From positions 10,788,001-10,852,000 of the forward strand of contig NC_134161.1 of NCBI RefSeq assembly GCF_033958435.1: a stretch of 64,000 nt of DNA. Direction: 5' to 3'. The position numbers and the translations under genes are program-made. This document shows positions 1 through 11,528 of the stretch, one piece after another. Every line of letters starts with the position of its first letter. Within the stretch, counting starts at the first letter, position 1. This stretch comes from Carettochelys insculpta (Eukaryota; Chordata; Testudines; Carettochelyidae). The notes under the pieces were generated by a model, which was not told the DNA's origin, made no database searches, and worked only from the letters and a program-made list of their open reading frames with translations.

Positions 1-720
1 TTTGCTCTGCTGCGACTGGATGGGAGACTCTGGAACCTCTTCCTTGAGGCAGGGCTGCCTCGGAGCGGGAGCAGATTTGTGCCAGCAGGAGCTGGTGGAA
101 GGGCTCCAGAGTGTCTCTTGGCGTGAACGCAGCCCTGGAGACACCCCTGGTGCGCATCAGTGCGAAGCAGAGCGAGTGCTGTTAATCCCGGCTGCGTGTC
201 CTCGTGTGGCAGATCTTTGTCCCTTCTGAGACATGGGGCGAAGTGATGCATCCGCCAGGGCCTGACCTGGTCCCTTTAACCTTCTGTTGGCCCTACCAGT
301 GTCTCCGACTCTGTGTGCCTCAGCCCCACCCTTGTTAGCATGAGGCTGATGATCAGCAGGGCCAGCCTGGTGGAGTGGATGGGCAAATGAGAATTTTCCA
401 AAGTAGCTTCTAGTTCTAAAGGCCCCAGGTCCTGGGTGCCCGGCCTGAGACCCTGGGGCGGGTGGGTATCCGTAGCTGTCTTTGGAGCCAGCAGGTGCCG
501 GGGTGTCTGGAAAATGGGCGGGCGATTCATTGTGCTGGGCCTCCACAACAAAAATCTGTGGCTCCTTTTATAGAAAGCTGGCTTCAGCGTGGGCTGGCCG
601 CGGGTTCTCTCGGTGCTATCTGGGTAGCTGGCACGGGGCAAGGTGACTGCTGCAGGGCGGTTTTAGGGTCCTCTTTCCCAGTGAGCTCTGATCTCTCCCG
701 GCTCTGTCTGTCTCCCCCAG
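1..720. other. IGSF9B: Intron, 3' part (upstream of first exon in window)
   Basis: This is the 3' portion of the intron inside the Ig1-coding region, ending in a pyrimidine-rich tract and CAG at 718-720. I recognise no exon, RNA gene or clear mobile element in it. The open frames here are not supported by splice or homology evidence. Confidence 0.7.
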
Positions 721-867
721 GCCGTGCCAGCCTTCATGACAAGGCGTCCCTGCGCATCGAGCAGATTCGCTCTGAGGACCAGGGCTGGTACGAGTGCAAA
801 GTGCTCATGCTGGATCAGCAGTACGACACCTTCCACAACGGCAGCTGGGTGCACCTCACAGTCAACG
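721..867 (+). CDS. IGSF9B: IGSF9B exon: second half of Ig domain 1
   Basis: The 147-nt exon begins with two bases of a glycine codon and ends with the first base of an alanine codon. It encodes GRASLHDKASLRIEQ, then SEDQGWYECKVLMLD and ends NGSWVHLTVN. The DxGxYxC-type motif (EDQGWYEC) holds the distal disulfide cysteine and F strand of Ig1; the partner cysteine and tryptophan are in the exon upstream of the window. The NGS tripeptide is a potential N-glycosylation site. The acceptor is a long pyrimidine tract ending cccccag, and the donor is gtgagt at 868. It is almost identical to mammalian IGSF9B as recalled. Confidence 0.97.
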
Positions 868-1376
868 GTGAGTAGGAGAGCAGGGGTGGGGGCGGGGGGG
901 GGTTTGCCCTGCTGTGTGTCTGGACAAACCTGCTCCTGGCACGAGACTGACCAGAGCCCCAAGAGACCAAATCCCTTTTGTCTGGTTTGTTCGCTAATGA
1001 AGTCTTTCCCTTTCACACAGGCATCTCCCTTGTATCTCTCTTGAAACTGCCATATAGGACCTTCCATCATCTCCGGCTTCCCCTGTCCCGCCTTCCAGGG
1101 AGAGCAGCCACCTGTCAGACACGGGCCTCGAGGCCCCATCTGCTGCTGTTCCTGAGACTACTCTCACAGCAGCCAAAACTGCAGCGGCTGGGGTCCGAGA
1201 ATATCTCGGATGGAGACTTTGGGGTGGGGAGGGAGGAGTGGATCAGAGGAAGGAGGGGAGATGATGGAGGAGTAATGCCCGGAGGGCCTTCACGCCTTTC
1301 CCAGATGAAGTAAAGCCTCACAAAGACACCTGTAGAATAGGTCAAGTCTGCAAAGCGGAAGGAACCCTATATCCAG

Positions 1377-1408
<32 letters not shown>

Positions 1409-1839
1409 CGGCAGCTGTTTACCAGTACTGCTTGGACAGCTGTTGGGGAACTGAAGCAGAGTTTCATACTCCCAGCCAAACTGCAGAGGCAGATGGGGCA
1501 GTGGGATGTAATTCCATCAGGACACCAGCGCTGACACCCCTACACCTTCTCATGTTGACCAGAGCTCTTCAATGACCACAGTGCATCAGTCCGGCTCTGA
1601 GGGAAAAGCCCCATGTTGTCAGGTCTCCCACCCAGGTTCTGGCCCTGCCCTGCTCTGCTCAGCTCGAGGCAGGTTGTTACCTGCTCGTTGTGTGGTGACT
1701 GGGAATATGTGGGAAGGGGCCGGAAAGGAGGAAGGCCACTCTTGGATTGTCGTGGCCGAGGGCTAGACACAGTGCTGTCTGTTTAGGGTGCCGGCCCTGC
1801 TCTGGTATCTGAGTATTGTCCTGCCGTAGCTTCGCACCC

Positions 1840-1960
1840 CTGCTGTGAGCTAAGGAAGCTCAGCACCCCCCACGTGACAGGTGGGGACCCAGGGGATGAA
1901 GGGACTTGTCCAGGATAACGCAGGCTGTGTAGAGCATTGCGGGAAGTAAACCCATTACCC
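1840..1960 (-). repeat. MIR/CORE-SINE-like fragment, reverse orientation
   Basis: The segment shows the weak but typical reverse-strand pattern of amniote CORE-SINEs: gtggggacccaggggatgaag, then gacttgtccaggataacgca and gcgggaagtaaacccattac. These correspond to the A-rich, 'cttgcccaaggtcac' and 'aacccaggagtcc' blocks of MIR-like elements. Borders are approximate and divergence is high. Confidence 0.5.
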
Positions 1961-4588
1961 CACACGCTCTCTTCAGCTTTCCTCTGTGGGTCGTGGTGAG
2001 GCGGACAGGGACAGAGGCAGGCAGGAGCTGGGTCAGCATCACTCTACGCTGCTCTGTGGGGAAGCCAAGCCCAGCTGGGGGCAGGCCTAGCCTTCCACGC
2101 GGGCGCTCTGTGGCAGGATCCAGGGATCGTGAGCAGGACAAGTGTGGTTTGTGGCTTTCCGTGCATTTGGTACAGCTGCAAAGGGGGCGAGGGGCAGAGA
2201 AGGGCTGCAGGAGTACAGTCTGTGTAAACAAGAGGAAAACCAGCGAAGGTGAGACACTGGCACATGGCGGCTTCCCTCTCTGCCTTGGTCTCCCTCCTTT
2301 CGAGCACGCTCTTGTCCAATCCATCTCTCGGATGGGTTTGCTTTGTCCCCACCCAATAGCTGGGGGAAGGGGGGGCCAGGCCAGGGCTGGAGGTCTGCAA
2401 GCGAGGTGGGTTTTCGTCACTCTTTTTCTCACGAGTCGATCCGACGAGGAGGCGGCAGTGTCCCGCTGAGTGGATGGGGGAATCTGGATGCGTGGTTCCC
2501 AACCCTGCACCTGTAACCCGTGAACCTGCTGGCTGTGGTGTGATGTCACATGTCGTGGCACCAACACTTACAGGGAGAATAATGCGCCCACTCGGCTGCC
2601 TTAGCTAAGCGGCCCCCAGCTTTCGGCTCATGCAGTAGCTGCTCATCTACTAAACTCCAGAGGTCTGAAGTTCAAATCTGCCTGCAGACAGTTTTTCTCT
2701 TGCTAATACTCCTGCATTGCCTCCCTGCCCTCCTCCGTCAGGTGCACCGCATGCACAGGCATTACCCAAGCACTCCCCCAGCATGCAGCAGGGCACTGTT
2801 TCCAAACTGAGACACAGGAATCGGAGTCCCCCTGAAGGAGAGAGGAGCTGCCTGTGTAGAGATTGCCCTGAGACCTCGCCAACACACAAGTGGCACCTGT
2901 TGTGCTGACAATCACTTGAGCGGCACTTGTGGCATCGTGCCTGGGTGTGTGTCAGTCTGTTTGCACGTGGGGGGGTGGAGAGTGGGTGGTTGCTGATGTC
3001 ACTTGGATTGGCTGCAAAGAGAGTTCGGTGTGTTTATGCAGAAGTTGCACCCATGCAGCTGAACTTAATTAAAACTGATTGTGGTTTGGTGGGTCCCATT
3101 TCCGTAGACCCACTCTGAGCCTGAGCCGAGACAGCACACTTGGAGTTTGACACGCGTTCTCTTGGGGGCATGTATAGGTGCTTGGTTTGGTTGCAGAGAG
3201 TGGGGCTGACAGCCTGCAAGTTGGAGCGCACAGCTCCTTCCTTGGGCTCCGTGCTTTCAACTGGAATAATACGCCAACCATTGAGACTGAGAATCTGACT
3301 GGGAAGAAAGGACTTGGATAAGCAATGTGCTTCCGTTCATTACTGTATTTAATTGGAGCCGGAGGGATCCCTGGGGAGCAAGGTAAAGAGGAAGTGGGGG
3401 AATGGGGATTACAGATTTGTGGTCTTCCTACTCGTGCCCGATAGCGCTTACTCGGTGACTAATTTCATTGGCTTCCACAGAACTTTAGATGGAGCATGTG
3501 TCAGAGGATCAGAATCTGGTCCTTTTTCGGCCCTGGCTTGTTCTGTATTCATTGCCAGAGTTCCTCTTTAAAAATCTCTGTCTCTCTCCTTCTGCTTGTG
3601 GTCTCTGAACTTGCGTGTAATGCCATGAGCAAGATGTTTGGGAACAGAATGTGCTGTATGACGCTGCGAGTGAAGATGGCTCCACCAGTGTGTGTTCTGG
3701 TGCAGCAGCGAGGCCCTGGCACAGGCTGAGCACCTGAGCAGGTGGATATCAGGGTGTGTTAAGCAACATGTATAAAAGAAACCCATCAAGAGCTTCCAGC
3801 CTTTGCCGTTGGTTGCAGGAGGTCAGGATTAGCAGTGCCAAGTGAGGGGAGGGGCGTTGCATTGTGCAATTAGCAGGGATAGGCTCAAAGTCTGTTTGTA
3901 AGACCCGTGTGGGAAGCCTTGCACTGGCATAGCAGGTAGTGCTATGGGTCAGGATTTACAGGGCTGGGCCGATCTGGCCATAGCTGTGGGATAATAGCTG
4001 GCCGTGCTGCAACTGGGATAAATGAGTACCCGCAGGAGCAAATAAGCTCGCACGTCTCCTGTGCAGTGATACTTTGCTTTGCCCTGCTGTAGCACTTCCC
4101 AGCCGAGAACTGCCAGTGCTTTGTTGGTGTTAGCTGGGTAAGCTTTGCACTGCCCTGGCGAGTTGGCCGGGGCCATCGAAGGGGGAGGCTTTTCCTACCT
4201 CTGGAGCCGGAGCAGGACAGCTGTTGAACAGTGCGCAGCAGCACTGCACTTCGATACGAAGGGCAAAAAGTAGAGAAGGCTGAAACGTCCCATTGCCAAG
4301 ACGCTATCGGCTAGCAAGGAGCTGGCATTAACCCCTCCTCTTGGGATCCTTAAAGGCATGTGTGGGGCGATTTCACTGTTATATCTCTTCTGGAAGCTGA
4401 GGCTCCCAGCAGCAATGAGTGGGGGGAAAAGCTGCTTCTGTCTGATGAAACTCTTCGCTTGGGTTAAAAACCCCAGGTGTGTGCTCCTGTGGCAAGCAAC
4501 ATAGGGACCTCAGGACCTCAGTTTAATTTGCCTGTACCTCATCAAAGGGCAGAGCCTCCTTCTGGATCAGGATCCTGTGCCCTGGGAG

Positions 4589-4752
4589 CAATGTTGCTTT
4601 TAATTTTCTTTCCATCTATGGGTGGAATAAATTTGGTTACGTGCACCATGGCATGTGCATATGTGCACCATGTATAGAAGAAACATGTGCTGCCAGCTGC
4701 GGGCAGCTGTCCGCTAATGAGCTGTGTGGCCCCTGAATCTCTCCTGGGCAGC
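4589..4752 (-). mobile_element. hAT-type miniature element, copy 1 (3'-truncated)
   Basis: It begins CAATGTTGC and continues with the family blocks tttccatctatgggtggaataaattt, gtgcaccatggcatgtgca, a gtgctgccagctg block and gaatctctcctgggcagc, after which the usual gctcagcttacagggaacactg end is absent. Minus strand is assigned because the copies at 15143, 20497 and 57139 run the other way. No target duplication can be scored because one end is missing. Confidence 0.75.
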
Positions 4753-5474
4753 AAGAGAGGGGTGTGTGCGTGCGTGCCCATGACTTAAGGAGCATAGAAG
4801 GGAGAGCTGGCAGGTCCCTTTTGGGTCAAGGTGAGTTGTTGACACACTTCAAAGGTGAGCACTTCCTGTTCCACTCGCCCTTGGCTGATGCAGGATTGCT
4901 CCTTCCAATCCCTTCTCTGGTGCTTTGTCCAATCCAGTTCCCAGATATGGGGCTTCCCTTGGGGAGCCTGTTCCCCAGCCCCATAGAGCAGGAAGATCAT
5001 AGTGATACTTGTGCCTGCATTTTCCTTTTCTTCTAATTTACTCTCCCTCCTCACCCCCAAACACGTCCGCTCTCCTCCCTCATTTGTGAAGGCCCTGGCA
5101 GGCCTGGTGACTTGGCTTCGGGCAGGAAGCGAGAGGAGTTTTGGACATAGGCAGGCATGTTTTCCAGGCCTCAGTAGGGAGCAATCCAGGATCCCAGCCG
5201 AGTTGAGATTGACTCAGTTATTAATTCAAGAAAGGGAGACTGAGTCACCAGGAAGCAGATGATCCAGACAGGACGGAGCTTTAATCAAAACAACTGTGCG
5301 CGCTTCCCCCTCTGCTGTACTTGTAAATCAGCCGAGTCCTTGCAGGGGCCGGTGAGGAGCGTAGGCTGAGGAGCATGTGTGGTGATGGAGCAGGCTGGAG
5401 CCTTGTGCTCTTTGTGAAGGGGGCCCTGCAGTGGCTGTGGTTGTGACCTCTGGGGAAGGGCTTGCCTCCTGCAC

Positions 5475-5647
5475 CAGTGTTCCCTCTCGCTCGTTCCACT
5501 GTGTGGAATAAATTTTATCAGCACTGAGGGACGTGGACCACCAGGCAGAACACATGTTGCAGTCTGTGGGTGGTCTGCTAATGCTCCGGACAGTATTTGA
5601 ATCTCTCCTGGGTGGCTGCCCAAGCGCGTTGCTTACAGGAAACGCTT
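5475..5647 (-). mobile_element. hAT-type miniature element, copy 2, exact 8-bp target duplication
   Basis: The element starts CAGTGTTCCCTC and ends gcttacaggaaacgctt. It is flanked by exact copies of TCCTGCAC (5467-5474 and 5648-5655). An 8-bp duplication with CAGTG-type inverted ends is the signature of hAT-superfamily transposition. The 173-bp body has no coding capacity, so it must have been mobilised by a transposase encoded elsewhere. It is the best-preserved insertion footprint of the seven copies in the window. Confidence 0.88.
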
Positions 5648-6863
5648 TCCTGCACCCCCTTTTTAGAGACACTTCCCCTCTGTCCCAGCGCAGCTCTAGG
5701 CCTGTGGGTAGGGGGTTGGCGTGTCTGTGGATGCTGTACATGTGTGTGGAGAGCCTGGTGGATGTGCTTCCCTGAAGACTTTTGTGCTGTCCATGTGCGT
5801 GCAGTAGTGCAGGGGATGTGTGTACTTAGGAATGGCTCTTGCAAGCTGTGTTGACACCAGAAGCGGTTGCGGGACCTTCCCCGCAGTATCAGCCATAGGG
5901 CCGGATTCCCTCCTGCTTCCTCTCCTGCGCGGAACACTTGCTGCCTTCCTATGGCACAGGGCAATTCTTCCTTCCCCTTGGTATGGCTCCTTCCCGTGGG
6001 ACTCTTCCCCAGCCTCTCCCCTTCCAGGGGTGAAGCCACGAGCCTTGGAAATGTGCAGGGACAAGTGACCCCTTCCCCTCCCTTGCAGGTCTGTGTTTTG
6101 AGGAGATCCTTCCCTCTTTCTTTCCCCACTAGTGCCCCGCAAAGGGGGCACATCTGAGTACCCTGGAGTTTTGTGCTGGCTGTGTGCGCGGTGGCCCCAG
6201 GAACTTGTGTTGCACTGTCTTCTGTACAGTGCTGAGCACAGAGGGGTGGGGGTGGGAATTTCATAACAGAAATAATCATCCTAATCCTCTAGGCCAGGCT
6301 GTACAGCATAAGCGGACGTCTCTTAAATGGAGGGTTTTACTCCGTCTGGAGCACGTTAGCTCACTGAGTTTTCTTCAGGAAAAAATAACGATTTGGGGGG
6401 AAACCACATCTCCTCCTTTTCAGCTTAGATAAACTTGCCAACGTGTCTCTCGAGAAAGTGGGATTTAAGCACTCCTGATAATTAGGGGCGTGCTGTGATG
6501 CTGCCAGCCTCTTGAATGGGAAGGAGACTTGCTCTCTGCAGTGCAGTGTTTTCATGTGTTGTGACAGGAGCAAGTTAATGCATAATGGGAAAAGGAGCTG
6601 GAACGGTAAATGGGGTGGCACCCATACTGGCAGGAAGGAGCTGGGGCTCTAGCACTAATCACGGACGTGGAGCCGGTCTCATTCCCTTGCTGTGCCTGTT
6701 GTCTGCTTCGCAGGGGGTTGGGCTGCTTCAGCAGTTAGGTCAGTGCTTCCAAGAGTGGGCTCCATTTGAGTGTCGTCATCATCTCTGCTGGGGGTGATGC
6801 CCAGACAGGCTAAGCTCCCCCACATCCTTGAACAGGCAGCAGAAAGGAGCGACAGGTGCTCAG

Positions 6864-7036
6864 CAACATTCCCTCCAGTTTTTTCCATCTACATGCAGAA
6901 TAAATTTCTGTGCACACTGAGGCCTGTGTGAATGTGCACCAGCAAAAGAACCCAAAAAACCTCGTTTGCCGACGCTCTGCTAATCTGCTAGGTGGTGTTT
7001 GAATTTCCCCCAGGTGGCTGCTCACAGGGAACAGTG
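6864..7036 (-). mobile_element. hAT-type miniature element, copy 3
   Basis: It starts CAACATTCCCTCCAGTTTTTTCCATC, carries the gcagaataaatttctgtgcac and gtgcaccagcaaaagaac blocks, and ends ctcacagggaacagtg. Flanks GTGCTCAG (6856-6863) and GTGCCCAA (7037-7044) agree at 6 of 8 positions, compatible with an old target duplication. Confidence 0.78.
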
Positions 7037-7501
7037 GTGCCCAATGCCTTTGAACACAATCCTGACTAAGAACAGTTATTTGAAATTGGTGGCTGGATTT
7101 TTTTTTTTTTTTTGATTGGCAAATGTTGGCCTTGCTGTTGTTGCCTTGTGCCGAGACCCTCTGATGGAGGGAGCACTGGACCGGCTAGGGATGGCTGTTA
7201 CTTAATAGGGACAGGAGACTCCCGGCTGGTTTTGTGCTTTTATTCTGAACTTCCAACCAGGGTAACTGACTGGATTCAGCGCGTGCAGCTGAGTCACCTG
7301 CCGTCTTTGGCTTCAGCTGACTGACTCGTTCCAAAGGTTTCAGTCTGGGGCTGCTGGCCGCAGTGTGTCGGCACTGCGGGAAGGCCACATGTAAGCCTAA
7401 CATCCCAGCTAGCTCGATGCGCAGCATGTGGCCGTGATCTGTTGACTGATGGTGTGGTGTTCTGCAGAACGCAGCATTGTCTGTCTGTGTCTCCCCTGCA
7501 G

Positions 7502-7653
7502 CTCCCCCAACCTTCACGGAAACTCCCCCCCAGTACGTCGAGGCGAAGGAGGGCAGCAGCATCACCCTGACCTGCATGGCTTTTGGGAACCCCAAACCCA
7601 TTGTCACCTGGCTGAGAGAGGGGAACCTGATCAGCGCCAGTGGGAAATACCAG
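7502..7653 (+). CDS. IGSF9B: IGSF9B exon: first half of Ig domain 2
   Basis: The exon completes the alanine codon begun at 867 and reads APPTFTETPPQYVEA, then SSITLTCMAFGNPKPIVTWL, ending SGKYQ in phase 0. It contains the proximal cysteine (LTC) and the invariant tryptophan (VTW) of Ig2. Acceptor cccctgcag precedes it and donor gtaagt follows at 7654. The reading is nearly the same as mammalian IGSF9B. Confidence 0.97.
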
Positions 7654-7708
7654 GTAAGTGCATGGCCTGGCTTGCTGCTGTAAATGATGACCACTGACTC
7701 CTCTGGAG

Positions 7709-8309
7709 CAGTGTTTCCCATGGAACCCTTTTAAACTTGAAGGAATGTTGCAGGATCCCGTTCCCAGGCTCTACGCCCCACTTGGCCCCCAAACCTGCCC
7801 TCCGTCTCCAGCCTTTGCCTGCCTCAGACCCCAATCTACCCTCTTATCCCCAAGGCTTACACCCCCCATCCCCAGGCTGAACCCCTCTCAGCCTCAAACC
7901 TGTCCCCCCATCCCCAGGCTTAACCCACCTCAGCCCCAAACCAGCCCCCGGGACTAACCCTTCTGTGGTGCTGGCTGGGGAGCCTACACCAGGTGGCCAC
8001 ATGCGCCCAGCAGAAGGAAGGCTGGCATGGAGGTGTTCTGCTGGTGGGGGTGAGCCGAGGTGCACCCGCTGGAGGGTGTGGCCGCTTGGGTAGCGGGGTG
8101 AGTGAGGGGCTCTCTGCCCCAAATAATAGACCTACATTCAATTGGTTTAATGGCCAGATCCCTCCTGCCACACTGCCGTCTGTTGTACCAATTCAGTTTA
8201 GTTGTCCTGTTGGGGTGGAGGCAGCGCAGGGAAACACAGAGGAGTCAGCTGTTGTAATGGAATTTTCTCATGGAGCCGGGTTCCGTAGAACCCCATTTGG
8301 GAAACACTG
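7709..8309. mobile_element. Non-autonomous hAT-type transposon, about 600 bp
   Basis: The ends form inverted repeats: CAGTGTTTCCCATGGAACCC at the left and GGAACCCCATTTGGGAAACACTG at the right. Flanking octamers CTCTGGAG (7701-7708) and TTCTGGAG (8310-8317) match at 7 of 8 positions, as expected for a hAT insertion. No transposase frame is visible. The left half is occupied by a C-rich tandem repeat. Confidence 0.85.
7757..7950. repeat. C-rich minisatellite inside the hAT element, units of about 40 bp
   Basis: Four to five degenerate units repeat the pattern 'ccatccccaggct(t/g)aaccc ... cctcagcc(c/t)caaacc'. The clearest pair starts near 7865 and 7904. Unit length is roughly 39-44 bp, with drift toward the left edge. 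This gives a spurious proline-rich open frame. Confidence 0.7.
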
Positions 8310-9824
8310 TTCTGGAGGACCAGTTGGGTGTGTCATGACTGCAGTGAGTTTGCATGGGCTCAGCCTCAGTGCCAAGGAAGCGCCTTCCTACATAAGACTC
8401 GTGGCTCCGTCTGCTGGGGGCTGAGGGAGAAGGCTGCCCTTGCTCTCCTGAGAGATGCTCTCAAGGTCAGATTGGGCTCCAGCTGTACAGAAGATCCCAG
8501 AAGGAAGCAAAGCCAAGGCCTCTTCAGGAGGGTTATGGTTGCTGCTGAAACAGCCGGTGGCTCGAGCTGTTTGTGCTGCCTTAGCATTTCCCTCCACCTG
8601 CCTCAGTTGTTTCCTGGCTGCCTTTTGAGACTCAGTTTCTCCTGTCTGTGGCATGCAGGTGTCCGCAACGGACCCACGTGCCCTCATGTCCCCTTGCAAT
8701 GACTTTCTCCTGCCGGCCAGGGCCCTGTAAAGTGGGGCTGCTACACCCTGCCTGCCACACATGCACCTGCTTTTCTGGCTTTTTTTTTTTCCTGAACCCT
8801 CTCACCAGGCTCTGCTCTTTCCCATCATCCTTCTGGCCACCCAGAAGGGGCCAGGCACTCGAGAGCTTCCTGGGCCTCTTGGAGGTTTCTCTGCATATGA
8901 GAGGCCTTGCAGAATGGAGCTCATGGGAACTGTTTGGGTTTCCTTCCCCCAGGGTGGGGTCACAGGAGGTCCTTGGGAAACCCACTGTGGCTGGACACTC
9001 CCGGCCTGATCCTTCACTTGTTACCTTGCTGTGAATCAGGAGTAACTCCTTGGTGTGGGAGAGAGGAGAGCCAGGCCCTTTGCCCTTATTTATCTGGGAT
9101 CGAGGATTTGGCTGGGGCCAGGCAAATACTGGATCCAGCAATATATTTGTGCATTGCCACAGCCTGCTCAGTGTCTCTGTCTCCTCTCCCCTCTCCTTTT
9201 GTGTCCCAGTTCCCTATAAAATGGGGGTTAGAGATCCGGAGTGTGTGGAAATGTAGGGGGGCAGTCACTGGGACCTCAGCTCAGCCCTCCAAGCCTGCCC
9301 ACTCTGTCCTGAGGCACCACCCCTGCCCTGCAGTCCTGACTGTGTTGTTGCTGCTTCATCTCTCCCCTCAGTGCTGACTTTTCCTTCCTGGGCCAGGCGT
9401 GGCTCTGATCTCCATGCAAGGGCTGGAGGTGCGAGTCCCTTCTGAACCTGCTCTGGGGGAGGGGACCGGCTGCCCTGGTCTGAAACCCAGGCTCTGATGC
9501 ACTGCAAGGCCTGTCCCAGCCGCGGGTGCCATGTAGTTCTGTGCTCACTGCGGGGAGGCGTGGGCCAAGCCCGTTGGGAGCAGACTTGGCTCGTGCAGCG
9601 TGTGGATTTTGGGCCACTTTCCATGCCCTTGTGGCCAGGGTGGGATTTCGGGCCGTGCGTGGACTGCTGGTGGGGAAGGGTGCACGTTTGCTGCGGGGGG
9701 GGGTTCCCTTGACTGAACAGGAGGAACTAGGAAGATTTCTTCCCTTCCCCTCATCACTTCCACCCTTTAGGAGATCCCGGGTGTCTCCCTGGAAGCCTCT
9801 GAGCTGCAGCCCAGCCAGGGTTTC

Positions 9825-9910
9825 CATACCGCTGTAATTGGCAAATCAGGCATTGGAATCAGCACAGGCACTAATGAGCGTCATTAGGAATAATTTGTTA
9901 CTAATGGAAA
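9825..9910. promoter_or_regulatory. Candidate conserved noncoding element with homeodomain-type cores
   Basis: A stretch unlike the GC-rich surroundings contains several TAAT/ATTA cores: gtaattggcaaatcag, cactaatgagcgtcattagg, and ttgttactaatgg. The sequence has no repeat-family resemblance that I recognise. Such composition is typical of deeply conserved enhancers in neural genes, but conservation cannot be tested here. The call is inference from composition only. Confidence 0.3.
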
Positions 9911-10754
9911 GAAAAGGATGAGCTAGAATAAGCTTTGGGGCGGGGGCTTGGATGGGTGGGGTGATTTCTCTGGGTCACTTCCCTCCCATCCTCCTGCATA
10001 GCCATATCCGTCCTCTGCTGATTCCCCAGTGTCCAGAGGGAGGTGCCCTTGATGGGGAACCCACCACTCACCCTGCAGCCCACTGGCCCCAGGCCTCTGC
10101 TATCAGGCTAAGCCAGGCTAAGGAGGAGAGCGGGGAACTGAGCAGGTCTGATCATGCTCTCTCCAACATTGTCAATTGCATGGCAGCCCTGTGGGACAGG
10201 TTCCCGCTAATGTGCCTGCCTGGAGGAAGAAGGGGAGGGTGGGCAGTTGAAAGGGGCTGCTTGGGCATGCATGTGTGTGAGTGAGAGATCGTGTCACATC
10301 TCACCCCCTGCTGAGCACTCCAGCGGTTCCTCCGTCCGCAGTCTCTCACGTGCTTGCTGTAATGCGGGGGAATGTGTGGAGGGCTGGAGCAGCTCTCACC
10401 CTGAGGTGGAGGTGAGGAGGGAGGGGAGGGCAGGAGGCGGTGGTGGTACCACCTGGGGAGAATGCCATTGACTCCAGTGAGCGTCAAGCAGAGGCAGCAG
10501 CTGCTGAAAGGGAAGGAGTCCGTGGCTGGCGTACAGCAGCTCGGGTCCCAGTGTTAGTCAGGCAGGGGCTTGCTGGCCCAGATGCTCTGCAGTGGAGTGA
10601 CACCAGCGGAGAGCTTGGCCCCTTGGGGATTTGTAATGGCCCTGGAGGCTGACAGTGTGTGACTCCCTGTGGCCAGCGCAGCACCAATGGGTCACTCAAG
10701 CTTGGTCCTGAGGAGACCATCTCTGGGAATGAGAGGCCAGCCTGCCTGGAGACA

Positions 10755-10905
10755 GCATGGCCCAAGGGTTAGGGCAGGAGGCTGGGAGTCGGGCGTGTTT
10801 CCCAGATCGGTCTGCATCCCAGTGTGGCCTGGAACAAGTCCCTGGGCCTCAGCTTCCAGAGCAGTAACACGGCGGGGGTGATGCACAGCGCTTTGCGGGT
10901 GGCCG
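10755..10905 (+). repeat. MIR/CORE-SINE-like element
   Basis: The order 'gcatggcccaagggttagg', 'aggctgggagtcggg', 'gtgtggcctggaacaagtccctggg', 'cctcagcttcc' follows the MIR/CORE-SINE plan of a tRNA-like head followed by the ctgtgtgaccttgggcaagtcact...cctcagtttcc core. It is diverged and borders are approximate. Confidence 0.6.
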
Positions 10906-11410
10906 TATGGAAAGCCCAACGGACGCATTCTGGCTGACGTGTTCTCGGCCTCCTTCAGCTGGGGCAGCCCGGCATGGCAGGCCTCTAAGCTGGTGCTGCG
11001 ACAGTCTGGCGTTGGCGTGGCAGATGGGAAGGACTCACTGCCGTGGCGTCAGAGGACCTGCTGTGAACAGGTGCAGGACAGTAGTGTGTTGGGCTCTTCC
11101 GATGCCCTAAGGAGAGGGGAGCTGGCCATGCTGACATTTCTTGGGGTGAGAACCTAGGCCCCGAGCTCTCTCTGTGCTGCTCTGTCCACAGACCCTCACT
11201 CAGCCCTTACCCAGGCCTGGCCTCCTGCGACCTCTCCTCACCAGTGCATTGCCGAAGGCAGGGGGATTGGCAAGAGACGACCCGGAGCAGCCGGCAGCGC
11301 ATGCATGCATGAGTTTGCCTGGTTTCCGACATGAGGCTCTTGGATGGGGATAGGTGCCGTGAATGGGCCTTACCCCGTGTGCTGACGTGTCTCCCTTCTG
11401 CTTGGTCCAG

Positions 11411-11528
11411 GTGAGCGATGGGAGTCTGACTGTGGTAGCGATAAGTCGGGAAGACAGAGGCGCCTACACATGCCGGGCTTACAGCATCCAGGGGGAGGCG
11501 ATGCACACCACTCGCCTGCTCGTACAAG
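11411..11528 (+). CDS. IGSF9B: IGSF9B exon: second half of Ig domain 2
   Basis: The exon starts in phase 0 and encodes VSDGSLTVVAISREDRGAYT, then CRAYSIQGEAMHTTRLLVQ plus the first base of a glycine codon. REDRGAYTC is the F-strand motif with the distal disulfide cysteine of Ig2. Acceptor ttggtccag and donor gtaatt at 11529; the donor is slightly non-optimal. Confidence 0.97.

Larger units (their letters stand above)
868..7501. other. IGSF9B: Intron between Ig1 and Ig2 exons
   Basis: This 6.6-kb intron holds three copies of the hAT-type miniature element (4589, 5475 and 6864), all in the same orientation. It also has a reverse MIR-like segment around 1840-1960, a possible tRNA-like SINE end (AAGTTCAAATCTGC) near 2670, and a T15 run at 7097-7113. 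The remaining sequence has no feature I can support. Confidence 0.75.
7654..11410. other. IGSF9B: Intron within Ig2
   Basis: The intron contains a 601-bp hAT-type element with a C-rich tandem repeat (7709-8309), an AT-rich stretch with many TAAT cores (9825-9910) that may be a conserved regulatory element, and a MIR-like SINE (10755-10905). There is a possible weak MIR tail near 9160-9235. Nothing else is recognisable. Confidence 0.75.

Noticed and set aside
2482..2530. 'cgtggttcccaaccctgcacc' as a hAT end
   Set aside because: No matching inverted end or 8-bp duplication was found nearby.
1860..2567. 235-residue minus-strand open frame
   Set aside because: No domain, no splice support, overlaps a MIR-like fragment, and several other frames over the same GC-rich stretch are also open.
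5578..6279. 233-residue minus-strand open frame
   Set aside because: It runs into the hAT miniature element at 5475-5647 and shows no protein-family motif.
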